Source of the DNA: Diphasiastrum complanatum
Taxonomy: Eukaryota > Streptophyta > Lycopodiopsida > Lycopodiales > Lycopodiaceae
Reading direction: 5' to 3'
Assembly: GCA_029204225.1 (NCBI GenBank)
Contig: CM055100.1
Coordinates: 31,078,149 to 31,142,148, forward strand
DNA length: 64,000 bases
Shown here: piece by piece, positions 47,434-59,069 of the stretch
How positions within the stretch are numbered: position 1 is the first letter of the stretch
Layout of the letters: every line of letters starts with the position of its first letter
Notes under the pieces: generated by a model
What the model was told of the DNA's origin: nothing
Seen by the model: the letters and a program-made list of their open reading frames with translations, nothing else
The model's database searches: none
Made by a program: the position numbers and the translations under genes

Positions 47434-47940
47434 ATGCCTTTTGGTTTAACCAATACACCAGCTACTTTCCAAACATTGATGAATCAAATTTTCAGACCAT
47501 ATCTATAGAAGTTTATCTTGGGATTCTTCAATGATATTTTGATTTATAGTCCAAACTTGAAAAAACATATTCAACATTCACAAGTGGTTCTGGAATTGTT
47601 ATGAGAATACAAGTTGTTTGCTAAGATGTTAAAATGTGAGTTTTCTCAACAAGAAACTGAGCATTTAGGCCAGATAGTGACAAAAGATAACATCAAGCTA
47701 GATCAATGCAAGATTGATTCAATGGTTAAAAATTGGAAGAGTCCTAAAACTTTGCGACAATTAAGGAGATTCTTGTGACAATTAAAGAGTTTATTTTTTA
47801 TTTTTCAAAGATAGCTGCACCACTTACACTTTGTTAAGAAAAAGAAAATTTGAATGGAATGATGAGGCTCAAAAAGCTTTATTCAATCGAAGGAGACTTT
47901 GGTGAATGCCCCAATTTTTTACAATTCAAAGTATAGTTGA
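47434..47940 (+). pseudogene. Gypsy reverse transcriptase fragment
   Basis: [20 protein letters not shown] is the Ty3/gypsy RT signature. It is followed by FFNDILIYSPNLKKHIQH, where the first Asp of the catalytic pair is now Asn, then FAKMLKCEFSQQETEHLGQI and a decayed FLGxxxYYRRFI region. Stops interrupt it near 47,505, 47,600 and 47,777. The left junction with copia integrase falls at about 47,400-47,430. Confidence 0.85.
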
Positions 47941-49036
47941 TGCAAGTGGTCCCGGATTAGTTACTAAGTTTGAAAGATGGTCTGATTGCTTATAAAAGTC
48001 GAATGTTGATTGACAAGGAGATGTCATATTGTTAGCCGAATTTTTGACACAAAAAATCGGACTAATATTGAGCAAAAAGAAGTTGTGGAGCATTTGATGA
48101 GCACCAAAACAATGTGAATATGACTTTAGTTGACGCAAAATATTGGACCAAAAGGGGCTAGCCCGTCCTTAAAGTGGCTCGACACGTCATTTAGTAATAG
48201 ACGATATATCTTTATACACGGTCTAGAGAACCGTCGAAAATATGTGACATTGACAAACTTTTTGTAAGACCGAAGAAAAATACTGGTCCATGTAGAAATA
48301 GGTCTCAGCCCCCGCCGAAATGTGGCTAGTCGAAACTTTTACGGCCTTAAAATTGGCCCGGATATAAAATGCCGAGCAAAATTTTGATGTAATCGAAAAT
48401 ATTTTACTAATACCAAAAACCTCTTTATTTTTCAGAAATGGTCGGTTTTTTCTCAAGATTGCTCTGTCTGTCACTTGCAACAACGTTAGCAACTTGTAGA
48501 ATAAAAAATTGGTCAGTTGAAATACCGATAAATTTTTTTTAACAAAATGGCACACATCAGTGAATGGGCACAGTGGGTTTAAAAAATATAGGTCTATGAA
48601 AATTTACGGCATCAAAACCGAAGTCACATAGAAAAATCGGCAAGGCAAATGAGAATGGGAAAATTAAATACCAGGGAGGCCAACGGGACTAACCAACTTG
48701 ACAAAAAGTTTTTATGGCCCTTGCAAAAGTTATTTCATTAAGATTAAGACTTAATGAGCTAATAAGGAGGTTAAAATATTTTTTAGAGTGACATCACACT
48801 GGGTGACGTCACACCCTTGCCACATGTCAAATGGGGGAGCCTAGTGTCTACATCACCTTGGAAAGCAAAAGCAAAATTTTAGAAAAATCTTCTTACACAA
48901 AGATCATTGGACAAGTACAAGGAGAAGGTTCTAAGAACAAAAAAGTGGCTGATGTGATGGGCATTGCATTTTACACATGCTGAAATAGAGAGAAATGTTT
49001 GAAAATTCAAAACATTGAGCAATGTCATCGTCAGCT
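47941..49036. other. Unrecognised, motif-rich noncoding DNA
   Basis: There is no gene. At 48,180-48,680 the sequence is dotted with TCGAAA/CCGAA/CCGAAA variants in one orientation (for example at 48,233, 48,271, 48,318, 48,331 and 48,399). A TGACATCACACTGGGTGACGTCACACC palindrome-like stretch sits near 48,789. It could be an LTR or a DNA transposon, but no ends were found. Confidence 0.35.
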
Positions 49037-49110
49037 TGTGAGAGCTATCTACACCAACGAAGGTTCTATTGTTTGTGAGAGCTATCTACACCAACGAAGG
49101 TTCTATTGTT
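49037..49110 (+). repeat. Perfect 37-bp tandem duplication
   Basis: The 37 bases from TGTGAGAGCTATCTACACCA to TTCTATTGTT at 49,037-49,073 are repeated without change at 49,074-49,110. The lack of divergence indicates a recent event. Confidence 0.95.
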
Positions 49111-51394
49111 TTGTTGTGCTTTTGCTTTGTTCTGCTTTGTTGTTGTGTTAATGTGTTATATTGATGTGCTGAAGGAGAAGGATGGCTGCACCATCTGTGT
49201 CTGACATTGTTATACTACTATTGTTGAGGGTGACTGGTTTTACCTTGTGATGTTGAGTGAAGAAGCTTGAGTGTCTTGTTATGCTGAAGAGCCTCCTTAT
49301 CTTATTATGCTACTAAAGCATGAGTTGCTTTTACGCTGCTAAGTGTAAGGATGGGTGTTCTAAATTTGAGCAAGGTAGTTGAGGCTGTGAATGATTGTTG
49401 AGAGTCGAGAGCATGAGTGTGAATGATGGGAGAAATGCTTTTCGTTGAAAGGAGCCGTACAATTACGATATAAACTTGACAGAGAGAGATGGAGATGAGA
49501 AGATGAATGTTGACAATCAGACTTGCAGCTGAGCACCATTTCTCAAAGGCCCCAAGCTCTGAGTCTAAGTACACTATCAGAGGAATCAGTTGTCGGTTTT
49601 CAAGAAAGTTGCTTGAGAGCACTTAGCTACCTTTGTTATAATCTCCAAAGCAATGGTTGAGTCATCGTTGTCTCAATTTCTAAATATAATGCCATGACTT
49701 ATGTGAAATAACCTCAGTAAGCATCTATATAAACATCATATTCTGGTTTCTAGCCAACGATGATGTAAATCATGAGCAATAATTGTTGGGCCATCACGTG
49801 TATCTATGAGATGTTAAGTCTCTAATACTTGCTATCAAGAGTAACTGATGTTGTTGTCTCACTTTTGGTAGATCGCAGCCTTGAGAGGAACACTATCATT
49901 TCATATAGTGATAAAGATATGAACGCTAGTGTTGTTACCACATTCTGATAAACGTTGACTGCCACAAATGTTCTACACTTTGAGGTGAGTCTATCAACAT
50001 ATTGACTAAGCTATGTGATTGCCTAAGCACTGCGTTTGAATATTTGATTTTGAAGCTTCTTGAAGAAGTTATCAAGTGAGCCATCACTAAAGGAAGGAGC
50101 ATGCAGCCAGTAGAGGATCGCGACCAGTCAGGAATGATTAATGCGTTGTTAACATTTTTAAAATGACCTTAAAAAATATTCAATATTCTAGGATACCCTA
50201 TCATTTCATTCTCATAGAATTGTCCATCATTTAGTCAAGCAAGAAAAATATATAAAAGTCAGCCCACTCCCTCCAAAATGGTTTGTAGGAGTAACTTAGC
50301 TACACAGGTATACTCCTCTGTCCAAACGATTGACAGCATATTTTGTGTACAGAGGTGGCAGGACTGGTGATAACATATGGTACTGGATCAACGATGAGCT
50401 GGCCCACCAATCCTTCACGTAGGTTCAATGGTTGACTTCTTCTGCTGACAGCCTTTCGGGCTAGCTGCACCTCTGATCAACGATGGATGGATGAAGTATT
50501 CTCTAAGCACTGCTCAGCGATGGTGGTTCAACCTCATCTTACTCAACTACGGCTCACTGATGGTTCGATTCACTTCTTCTCCACCCGAGCTCTGTCTTAC
50601 TCACTGTTGCTTGCTGCCTTCTGGTTGTTAATGGGAGCAGAGAGCTAGAATGCTTCTTGATCAATAGCTCGTTGGACACATATCAGTAAAACAAGCATGG
50701 GCTGTTGTGAAAAGCACTGACTTGACGTTGACCTGTAATTATGAGTATTCTCAGTGTGCTGGCTCAGCGATGGAGGAAGGAATATTTAAGAAAGTCTACT
50801 GAACTCGCATATCAGAAGTCAGACCAAAATCCTAAAGTACATTGCAAGATCATTACTAGGAATCACCTGATAAATTGGACAAGTACCCAAAACTATTCCA
50901 CCTCTTCCAAGATGATTTTCGTGTCTATCATCCCTGGTGGAGTGCCATGGCACAGTTCGGTAATCCTAGAAGATTCTGTCCAGTAATATGAATCTTGAGT
51001 TGGGGATCAGCCACCAGTATAGCTTTAAACACTACTTTGGGACATGTGACCACCGGCGATCGCTTTCAAAATCAATACCAACGGAGCTCAAATACAGGCC
51101 ACTTTGTACCTACAATTGGGTCATCACTGGTTTTTTTAGAAGTGAAGTCAAGAAGTCCTCCTAATCCAAAGGTAGTTGCCTCCAAAGGTCCTCCAAGTAA
51201 CATGCAAGCTCCAAGATGCTCCCCAACTCCAAGCTAGGATGCCTCCACCTGCAAATAAGAATCTTCAAGCCTCCATGGATCTGTCTTCCACCTGTGTTCC
51301 TAATCTTAATCACAAAGGTAGATAACAAGTGGCCTCAAGTATTCACCACCCAACCATAGCTAGACCCAACCATAGCTAGCTAGCACATGCAATC
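49111..51394. other. No recognisable gene
   Basis: More than 2 kb with only accidental frames (minus 49,622-49,305; plus 50,741-50,986; plus 50,995-51,237). No retroelement domain or RNA gene was recognised. A CATAGCTAGACCCAACCATAGCTAG direct repeat lies just before the LTR at 51,395. Confidence 0.35.
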
Positions 51395-52257
51395 TGCATC
51401 TAGGCTAATCTAGCACCCCCTTGCTAACCAATAACTAACCACAAGCATACCACCACACACCATAGCATACTCAAGATTCAAACCCTACTAATGTCCCATA
51501 CCATAAGGAAGATCCAAATCCTAAGCATACTACACACAGGAAAACACTCTATACACTAGTAGCCACACTAGAGCATAAGCATAACAAACAAGAGAGATCT
51601 CCCCCCCTCCCAATGGGCGCCGTCCTCCCCTCATATAGATGGCAATTGGCACCCTCCAATACACTATGGAGTTCCATGCACAACCAATGAGAAAGAGAGA
51701 GACCTAGGGGAGTTAAAGAACCTTCATAAGCTTATAGAAGGTCAAGAGATTTCTTCCATAACCTATTTGAATCCTTTTCTTGTGGGAGTTGGAAATTCAA
51801 TGGACCCCTTTTAAGGGCGGCCTCCTACTAGGTCCCATTGCCCAAGTTGTGCTTGTATACTTTGGTCCAAGACCAATAAAGTGATATGGTTCAAGGTTGA
51901 GGCGTTGAGGCCCAAGGTTTAGAAAAATAGCCAAACACCCATGGTAATGACTTTCTAGCACCTCACTAGGTTCCATACCTCCAACCAAGGCATAGACACC
52001 TACCTACCCTTATCCAAGGACACCAGTACCTTAATCTAAAGGTACATATCCTTAATCCTAAGGGTACCCCTTATCCAAGGGTAACTTGATTCCATACCTC
52101 CGACCAAGGTATAGTCACTTGTCTGTCCTTATCCAAAGGCACCTACCCTTAATCCTAAGGGTACTCCTTATCCAAGGGTAACTTGCCATTTAGCCCCCAA
52201 CACTAAATGGACATATAGAGGTCACTGAAGTACTGCTAGTTACATAGGTATGTAACA
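51395..52257 (-). mobile_element. 3' LTR of a second chromovirus
   Basis: On the minus strand the PPT (AGGGGGAAGGAA) near 52,268-52,258 precedes TGTTACATACC at 52,257. The far end begins TGCATCTAGGCTAATCTAGC on the plus strand at 51,395, the same terminal wording as the LTR at 15,706, so the two belong to one family or close subfamilies. At 863 bp it is 320 bp longer than that LTR. Confidence 0.8.
51971..52190 (+). repeat. ~120-bp tandem duplication inside the LTR
   Basis: TTCCATACCTCC(A/G)ACCAAGG begins units at 51,971 and 52,090. Each contains CCTTATCCAAGG, CTTAATCCTAAGGGTAC and CTTATCCAAGGGTAACTTG, with small internal differences. The short word TATCCAAGG/CCTAAGG recurs within each unit, so the block has nested periodicity. 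Confidence 0.8.
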
Positions 52258-52690
52258 TTCCTTCCCCCTAAACTTAAATTTTTCCTTGTAGAAAAAAATT
52301 TGGAAAATTCTTCTGGAGATCAGTCTCCTTTTCCCAAGTATCCTCTTCTTCTGATTTGCCCCTTCACCTAACTAAGAATTCCAAAAGCACTCTATTCCTT
52401 AGAGTTTTCTGGTGGCTATTAACAATCGCCTCGGGTTCAAGTGGTCCACTCGCGGACTCATCATGAAGAAGCTCCACTAGATCTTCCACAGGGACTGGGG
52501 TTTCTCAACCCCCAACAAGAATTTCAACTTACTAACATGGAAAACAAGATGAATTCCAACGTTAGCTGGAAGGTCTAGTTTGTATGCGGCCTTGTTTATC
52601 ACTTGGATAACCTTAAAAGGACTGCAATACCTAGGCGTCAACTTTGCACACTTACCAGTTTTTGTCGAAAATAGGATAGGTAATGTAACA
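52258..52690 (-). pseudogene. Chromovirus integrase C-terminus and chromodomain
   Basis: One minus-strand frame reads KLTPRYCSPFKVIQVINKAA and FHVSKLKFLLG, the GPF/Y-type module after the integrase core. A shifted frame reads EPEAIVNSHQKTLRNR, then EEEDTWEKETDLQKNFPNFF, the chromodomain and its tail up to the PPT. A stop replaces the Trp of the usual VxWKG motif. The element is cut at about 52,690 by copia LTR-like DNA. Confidence 0.88.
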
Positions 52691-52699
52691 ACGGAAACT

Positions 52700-53310
52700 T
52701 CCTACTTCCGCTACAGGATTATGCCTATCAAAAATTGAACAAAACAGTTGTGATGAATATCACGTCGCCAAACATAAAGTATTGAATTCTCAAACATATC
52801 TTATCAGTTACAAAAGCAATACAAAGATGCATGCATTCTGACATATATTGAACGCAATAAGAAATAGTATTGATTCAGAAAAATAAAATCAGATGCTAAT
52901 GAGCGCAAAACAATAGCGGATTAAAATCTCACACTCTAAGTTGTCTCTAAGTAACTGAGAATAAGTCTGATAATAAACAGCTCTGCTAATAAGCAGTAGC
53001 GCAATAGTAACTCTAAAATAAATCTCTAAAAGACTGAGCTAGAATGCTCAAGAGAGTTCAAGCTTGAAAGCTAGAACAATTCGTGAAGATCAAACAATTC
53101 GCGAAAGTCAACGTGCCTCCAGGACGAACGAGTGGAAGACCAAGGTTATGGTCTTTAACACTTCGCGAGCATTCATGCAGCGACATGAGCTTACTTTGGG
53201 TGGACAGCTAACTACAAGGATTTTTGATTGTGAACAATCTGCTTGATAAGAGTGAAAGAAGCGTCGTGTAATAACACTCAACTCCACAATTCACAATAAC
53301 TTTTTGAAAC
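52700..53310 (-). mobile_element. Copia LTR-like sequence, inverted relative to 21,437
   Basis: The minus strand from 53,310 to about 52,950 matches 21,437-21,650, including the GAGTTGAGTGTTATTACACG and CAAGCTTGAACTCTC phrases and the CTATTGCGCTACTGCTTATTA-type segment. It extends further left than the 21-kb copy can be matched. It carries AATTCGTGAA and AATTCGCGAA words near 53,078-53,105. Termini are not fixed. Confidence 0.5.
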
Positions 53311-53984
53311 TTAGCATTGATAATGAGATGTATGAATAGCTGATTTATACTAAGTGTTTAGGTCTTCAAATGTGACTGCCAGTTGGCTGGAGTCCACTGG
53401 CATTCATCCAATTCCTTCTTAGAAATTGATTGTTGATAAGCGGTGACAATTGGCCGTAAACAGTCTGTCTGCATAAATGAACGTAAACTATCACTCTACA
53501 GAAATGAACTACGACTACCACAGGCGACAGTGTTGCAAAAAGGTGACGATGTCGACTTTTGGAGAAATGTGATAGTGTCGCAAAATCTCATGTGCTTAGT
53601 ATTGGGGTAGTCCCACACTTTGCCAAAGTCATTTTCTTAACATTTGAGGCACTTTGAAAACTGTGAAAAATGCAACACTGTAGTTTTACTTGCAATTCCT
53701 GACAGGCAAAAAATACGAAAAAGACGACACTGCATTTTTTTTACACGTAATTCCTGACAGGCGACAATGTTGCAAAAAGGCGAAAAAAATGACACTGTAA
53801 TTTTACTCGTAATTCTTGACATGCAACACTATCAGGATTGTAGAGAGAGAAAATGCGACACTGTTGTCAAACTCCATGTATTTCTGCAGACTGTGTAAAA
53901 ACACTTATAATTCTGCAGATTGTATAAAGACATGGGAAAATCCACAGAACTGGATAAATAGTAGATGAAGATTAAAACTGATTA
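53311..53984. other. Noncoding, GTCGCAAAA/GACAGGCGACA-type internal repeats
   Basis: A loose repeat of about 60-80 bases with words like ATTCCTGACAGGC, GACACTGTA and TGCAAAAAGGCGA appears three or four times at 53,540-53,840. The style matches the LTR of the copia at 42,885-46,964, suggesting another LTR relic in front of the next copia. No gene is seen. Confidence 0.45.
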
Positions 53985-56900
53985 GTCGATTAGTAAGAAG
54001 GAAAATAATCCAACACTATATGATGTGAGGGACGTAACTACTAAGTTATATCTACGAAGGAAATTCTTCACATTCTAGATGTCTAATAGTGATTGTCTTC
54101 AGACTCACATTAACCAGTTTAAGAATCTCTTGCAACATATGGTCGTTGTCGGATCAGTCAGAGATGATCAAGACGCAATTATGACATTGTTTTTTGGGTT
54201 GCCCTCTAAATATGAAAACTGGGTGATGATCATATCGACACACTCAAATTTAGCCCTTACTAGAGTTATCACTATGTTGTTACAAGAAGACAATAGAAGA
54301 AGTCAAGACACTTTGTCTATTTTCTCCTCTCAAGCTCTATATGTCAAGAAAGGCTCTAAGCGACAGAAGTAGAAAAGCTCCAAGAAGGCTACAACGAATC
54401 AGAAGCTAACTCAAAGTCAAGGACCGTCCATCAAATCAACAATCGAAGAAAAAGATGTTTTGCAGGTATTGCAAGCGCAATAACCATGAGATCAAGGATT
54501 GCCAAATTCTCCAAGTGAAGAATGCAGCCAAGCAACCTGATCAACAAGCAAACACAGTCTCATCATCTCCCTAGGTTGAAGTGGACGAAGGCGCATTTAT
54601 GGTCAAAGACCAAAGCGCATTTTTGGATGATTCATGTTTTCTTGATTCTGGAGCAAGTCAACACATGACCAATCAACGTGAAATTTACAACTCCTACATG
54701 TCTTATAACACAAAGAAATTTGTTCATCTTGGTGACAATAGTACTCACACTATTGAAGGTGAAGGTCCTGTAAGATTGCGATTCCAACATGATCAATTCA
54801 AACTACTATCAAAGGTTTTATATGTTCCTAAACTCTCTACAAATCTGTGAATAGTAAGTAGAATTACAAATTTAGGCCATAAGGTAGAATTCAAATCTGA
54901 GCAATGCAAAATTATTGATAGGAGTAATAAGGTTTTTGCACTCGGCAAGAGACCGGGTTACTTATATAGATTGGCACATTGTTATTTTGATTCTAGTCAA
55001 GCCTTGAAAACCTCTGTTCTTGTCAATAAAGCATTACTATGGCATCATCGCTTAGGACACTTGAATTATGCATTTGTTTTGAACATGTCCAGACAATCCA
55101 TGATTCTTGATCTTGACTATCCTTCTGGTAAGGTCGATCTCCCTGTCTGTCATAGCTGCATCTTTGGAAAGTAGACTAGGATTCCTTTTAGATCGAGTCA
55201 TAGGCATGCATCAAAAGGTCTGTTAGATGTTGTTCATACAAATATATGTGCAAACTCCTTCATTACTAGATGCAAAGTATTTCATTACCTTTATTGACAA
55301 ATTCTACAAAAGAACAATTGTTTATTTCATTAAACTAAAACAGAGGCTTTCATCAAGTTCAGACAATTCAAAGAGCATGCAAAATATCAAACTAGCAAAC
55401 AAATCAAAACACTGAGGTCAGATAACGGGGGAGAATACATCTCCACCGAATTTAAGGAGTATTGCCTTAACAATGACATTGAGCAACAATACATTACCTC
55501 CTATTCGCCTTAGTCAAATGATCTTATTGAGAGAAAGAACAGGACCTTAGTTGAATCGGCAAAGTGCATATTATCACATGCGACACTTCCGAAGTCCTTT
55601 TGAGCTGAAGCTGTTTCAACAACAACCTATATTCAGAACAGATGTCCTACTAAAGGTCTCTCAGACAAATTACCATTCGAAGTTTGGACAGGTACCAAAA
55701 CTTCTCTATCAAACTTATGAGTTTTTGGATGTACTGCTTTTGCACAGATACCTTGTGATCTTAGGAAGAAGCTCGACTTCTAGAGTATCAAATGTATTTT
55801 CATCAGTTACACTACTTCAAATCAAGCCTATAAGTTGTTTGATCCCATCGAGTCGAAGATATTCACTAGTCGGGATGTCATCTTCATCAAAGATCAGGTT
55901 CAAGACCTCAAAGGAAAAGGCAGTGCCCATGTAGCCGACCCCTCCTAACATATTGAACTTTCCAGTTCCTCAATCAACTATTCCCATTGAAGGTCCAAGC
56001 TCATCTCTCTCGACGAACAACATATCAATGGTGGATCAGAAGATGGTGATGTTGCAGTTCAACGACTACAGTATGATGGAAATGATCAATTTCCTCTATT
56101 ACCCAGAAGATCTTCAAGAGCAAGCAAACCACCTAACCGGTATATTGACGAGTCTGCAGCCTATCTTGTTTACGAGCCGACAAATGTCGAAGAGGCACTA
56201 AGGCAGTGAGATTCAGATCTCTGGAAAGAGGTTATGGATTAAGAGTATTCATCTCTTATCAAGAACCAAACATGGACAATTGTCGAATTACCTACTAGCA
56301 GAAACATAGTTGATTGCAAATGGATTTTCAAAGTCAAGTACAATGCAGATGGAAGCATCAACATGAGAAAGGCACGACTTGTCGTCAGAGGATTTTCTCA
56401 GGAATACAACATCGATTACACTGAGACCTTCAGTCCAGTAGTCAAGCATTCTTCTATTCGACTTTTGCTATCATTTGTTGCTGCAGCAGATTTGGAAATA
56501 CATCAAATGGATGTACAAACAACATATCTCAATGGAGTTATTAAACAATACATTTACATGGTGCAACCCGAAGGTTATATTATCGAGGGTAAACACAATC
56601 ATGTGTGTAAACTCTATAAGGCACTTTATGGCTTGAAGCAATCTGCTCGAGCATGGTTTCAAAGAATCAATACTTTTCTTATTGATCATGGCTACATGCC
56701 AAGCTCTTCAGATTCTAAAGTTTACTTCAAAGCAGTGCAGCAGTCTTTTATTATTATCACTCAATATGTGGATGATACATTGCTTTTCAACAATAGTACC
56801 AATCTGATAAAAGAGGCCAAGACAATGTTATCTTCCAAATTTGACATGACCGATATGGACGAAGCTCATTTCTGCCTTGTTAAATCCACAGAGACCGAAA

Positions 56901-57118
56901 ACAGAAGTTGGTCGACATTACACAACATAGGTATATCTACAACATGTTAGTCAGATATAATTTGATTAATTGCAAGTCAGCTCTCTCACCAATGGAACCA
57001 AGTCTCAATTGTCAAAGGACCAGTGTTCTCAAACAATTCAAGAGAAGCAGCAAATGCGTGAGTATCCTTACCATTCTATTATAGGATCTCTTATGTATGC
57101 CATGATCTGTACCAAGTA
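53985..57118 (+). pseudogene. Copia gag-protease-integrase-RT, 3' truncated
   Basis: Gag enters mid-domain (LYDVRDVTTKLYLRRKFFTF; LQTHINQFKNLLQHM). A zinc knuckle of CRYCKRNNHEIKDC type follows near 54,462, then protease CFLDSGASQHMTNQ near 54,636, the pre-integrase zinc region (LLWHHRLGHLN, CHSCIFGK), and the integrase core with TLRSDNGGEYISTEF near 55,411 and LIERKNRTLVESAKCIL. RT includes WKEVMDxEYSSLIKNQTW, KARLVVRGFSQEYNIDYTET, QMDVQTTYLNG and YVDDTLLF near 56,765, then SKFDMTDM. The last recognisable words are IIGSLMYAMICTK at about 57,115. Gag N-terminus and RNase H are missing. It carries stops (for example near 54,372, 54,850, 55,174, 55,512 and 56,240) and frameshifts near 54,450 and 55,250, yet RT motifs remain intact. 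Confidence 0.93.
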
Positions 57119-58225
57119 AGTAGCCAATGTGTCGCGAAGCTGGGTTTCCCCATCCTCTAACATGCATCACATTTTTGAATGAATAATTTAACATCTCTAT
57201 AGACGGTAGGCCACCAATACTTAGCATTAAGGACCGTTCTTGCAGTATTTTTAAGAGCGTAGTGACCCCCCAAATCTTCCTCACATAATGCACTTATTAC
57301 AGTGGTCATCTCAGTGGGTTCTAAACATCAACGAAGATTATCGTCGGTTCTCAATTTATACAATATTTTGTTTATAATTGTATAAGGTCCTACTTTTGAA
57401 AGGAAAACAGTTTTTTGCTGTTTATTAAAATGATCAGGATAAATCTGGTCCTGTAAAAAGTTAATAATGTCCATATAAATTGATGTTTCTGATTGTATAC
57501 GCATTATATGTTCGCTTGAAAATTCATCAGAAATGAAATCAAACTGATTTTTCGTTTGGAGGTGGGATATATAATCAGCATTTTGATGATCCTTGCCTCT
57601 TCTTAATTCTACTTCATAATGAAACTCATCTAATACAATACCCATCTAGCTACTCTGCCCGAAAGATTACGTTTATTCACTCAATGTTTCAATGCATAGT
57701 GATCTACATGAAAAACAAAAGGGTATCCTAAAAGATAACGTCTAAATTTCTTTACTGAATAAATCATTCCGAGTGCTTCACGCTCTGTAGCAGAATAGTT
57801 CTTTTCAGATGCTGCAAGTTGTCTACCCGCATAATAAATTGGATAATCTATATTTGGTCATCTTTTTGACTAAACACTACACCTATTGCAAATGATGATG
57901 TGTCTATATTTACATTGAACTTTTTAGCCCAATTTGGAGGTCTAACTCCAATTGCTTCTGCTAATGATTGTTTTAACTTATCAAAAGCTTGCTGATGTTC
58001 TTGCGACCAATGATCTCAACAGACTTTTTTAATAAGCTTGTTAAAGGAGTCACTACTATGGCATAATCCTTAATTATCCTACGATAATATCCTACGTGTC
58101 CTAGAAATCCTCTAAGCTCTCATAAATTGGTTGGTTCTAATAACTCTAAAATCTTTTTTACTTTTTCGATGTCGGCTTGAATGTCGTCCTTCAAAATTTT
58201 ATGTCCTAACAGGATGCCTTTCCCT
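57119..58225 (-). pseudogene. Gypsy RT, RNase H and integrase H2C2 region
   Basis: From the right, the RT end reads GKGILLGHKILKDDIQADIE, then LRGFLGHVGYYRRIIKDYA. RNase H reads KFNVNIDTSSFAIGVVF, then YSATEREALGMIYSVKKFRR and YALKH. The tether is DEFHYEVELRRGKDHQNADY. The H2C2 zinc region is decayed, with AKYWWPTVYRDVK and KCDAC near 57,180-57,135. The left edge meets copia RT at 57,118. The right edge meets 18S rRNA-derived DNA at about 58,226-58,231. It is a different gypsy lineage from the chromovirus, judging by the tether and lack of LTRs in common. Confidence 0.88.
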
Positions 58226-58230
58226 CATCC

Positions 58231-58571
58231 CACTCTAATTTTTTTCAGAGTAACATCGTCGACTCCACGTCCCAGCCAATTAAGGCCAGGAGCGCGTCCC
58301 CGACCAAAAGAATGGAGTGACCAGTGCACACCAAAGGAGGTGGACCGTTTGCCCCAACCCAAGATCCAACTACAAGCTTTTTAACTGCAACAACTCAGAT
58401 ATACGCTAGAATTACCATGGCTGCTGGCACCATATTTGCCCTCTAATGGATCCTCGTTAAAGGTTTTAGATTGTACTCATTCCAATTACCAGCCTTGTAA
58501 AAGCCCAATATTGTTATTTTTGGCTTAATCTTTGAGACAAGCATATGATAACTGGCAGAATTAACCAAGTA
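58231..58571 (-). rRNA. 18S rRNA-derived chimeric segment (nonfunctional)
   Basis: The minus strand from 58,571 begins TACTTGGTTAATTCTGCCAG, the 5' end of 18S rRNA with a few changes. It continues through CATATGCTTGTCTCAAAGAT to about 58,522. It then jumps to the central 18S region: ATAACAATATTGGGCTTTTA, GGTAATTGGAATGAGTACAA, ACGAGGATCCATTAGAGGGC, GGTGCCAGCAGCC, GTTGTTGCAGTTAAAAAGCT, CGCGCTCCTGGCCTTAATTG, and AATTAGAGTG at 58,231. Roughly 400 bases of 18S between these parts are missing, and about a dozen more are lost after the GCCAGCAGCC helix. Substitutions are frequent. It is 341 bp against about 1.8 kb for a complete gene, so it cannot act as rRNA. Confidence 0.93.
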
Positions 58572-58834
58572 GCTATCTTGAGTTATCCGGATCTCCAGGA
58601 GAGAAAGAGCCCAAGGCAAAATGGGTCCGGTCCGGTTCCAATGAAGGTTCCCGAGTTTCACATGCGGAGGCCGAGTGCTGGGCTGAACGACACCCCTTGG
58701 GTGTGATGGTCTAACAACTAGCCCAAGAGTTCCGATGCGCCGGAGCCCGAGGGTAGTGTGGGTCAATGGCCTCCTCCTTTGGAGTGGCGACGATCCATCT
58801 GTGATCATTATAGTGCCGTAACTGGGCTCTAACA
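58572..58834 (-). mobile_element. Gypsy LTR start (or rDNA leader) next to the 18S segment
   Basis: On the minus strand a purine tract (AAAGGAGGGAAGGAT) ends at 58,835 and TGTTAGAGCCCAGTTACGG begins at 58,834, the pattern of PPT plus LTR. The LTR-like sequence is G/C-richer than its surroundings. It runs without an evident CA end into the first base of the 18S segment at 58,571. An alternative is that part of it is external transcribed spacer carried along with the 18S. Confidence 0.5.
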
Positions 58835-59000
58835 ATCCTTCCCTCCTTTGGCAAGTCATCAGTCCTCGATGAAAAACTTTGGATGAGACTTCTGCAGCCA
58901 CTATCACATCTCCCAGGTAGCATCTAATAATGGAAGCCCTTTCCAAGTCACTAGCTACTCTTGGAGGAGACGATTTTGCAATCGTCGCTCCCTCTGTTCT
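58835..59000 (-). pseudogene. Possible C-terminal tail of chromovirus integrase
   Basis: Before the PPT, the minus strand in one frame reads SHPKFFIED then LAKGGKD. That recalls the FPxFxLEDKVxLxGxG tail that follows chromodomains, as in the relic at 52,258-52,690. Two stops interrupt it, and no chromodomain core is visible upstream. Confidence 0.4.
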
Positions 59001-59069
59001 AAGTTCAAATTTCTAAGATTCAAATATCTAAGTGAAACCATTTAAGTTTCAAGTGCTTTTTCACTAAAA

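Noticed and set aside
50741-51237. Two adjacent plus-strand frames of about 80 codons
   Set aside because: No similarity to a known family and no matching splice sites joining them.
58231-58571. Functional 18S rRNA gene
   Set aside because: Only 341 bp, with a large internal deletion, a further small deletion and many substitutions.
58443-58946. 167-codon minus-strand frame as a protein gene
   Set aside because: It overlaps the 18S rRNA-derived segment and the PPT/LTR edge, so it is a chance frame.
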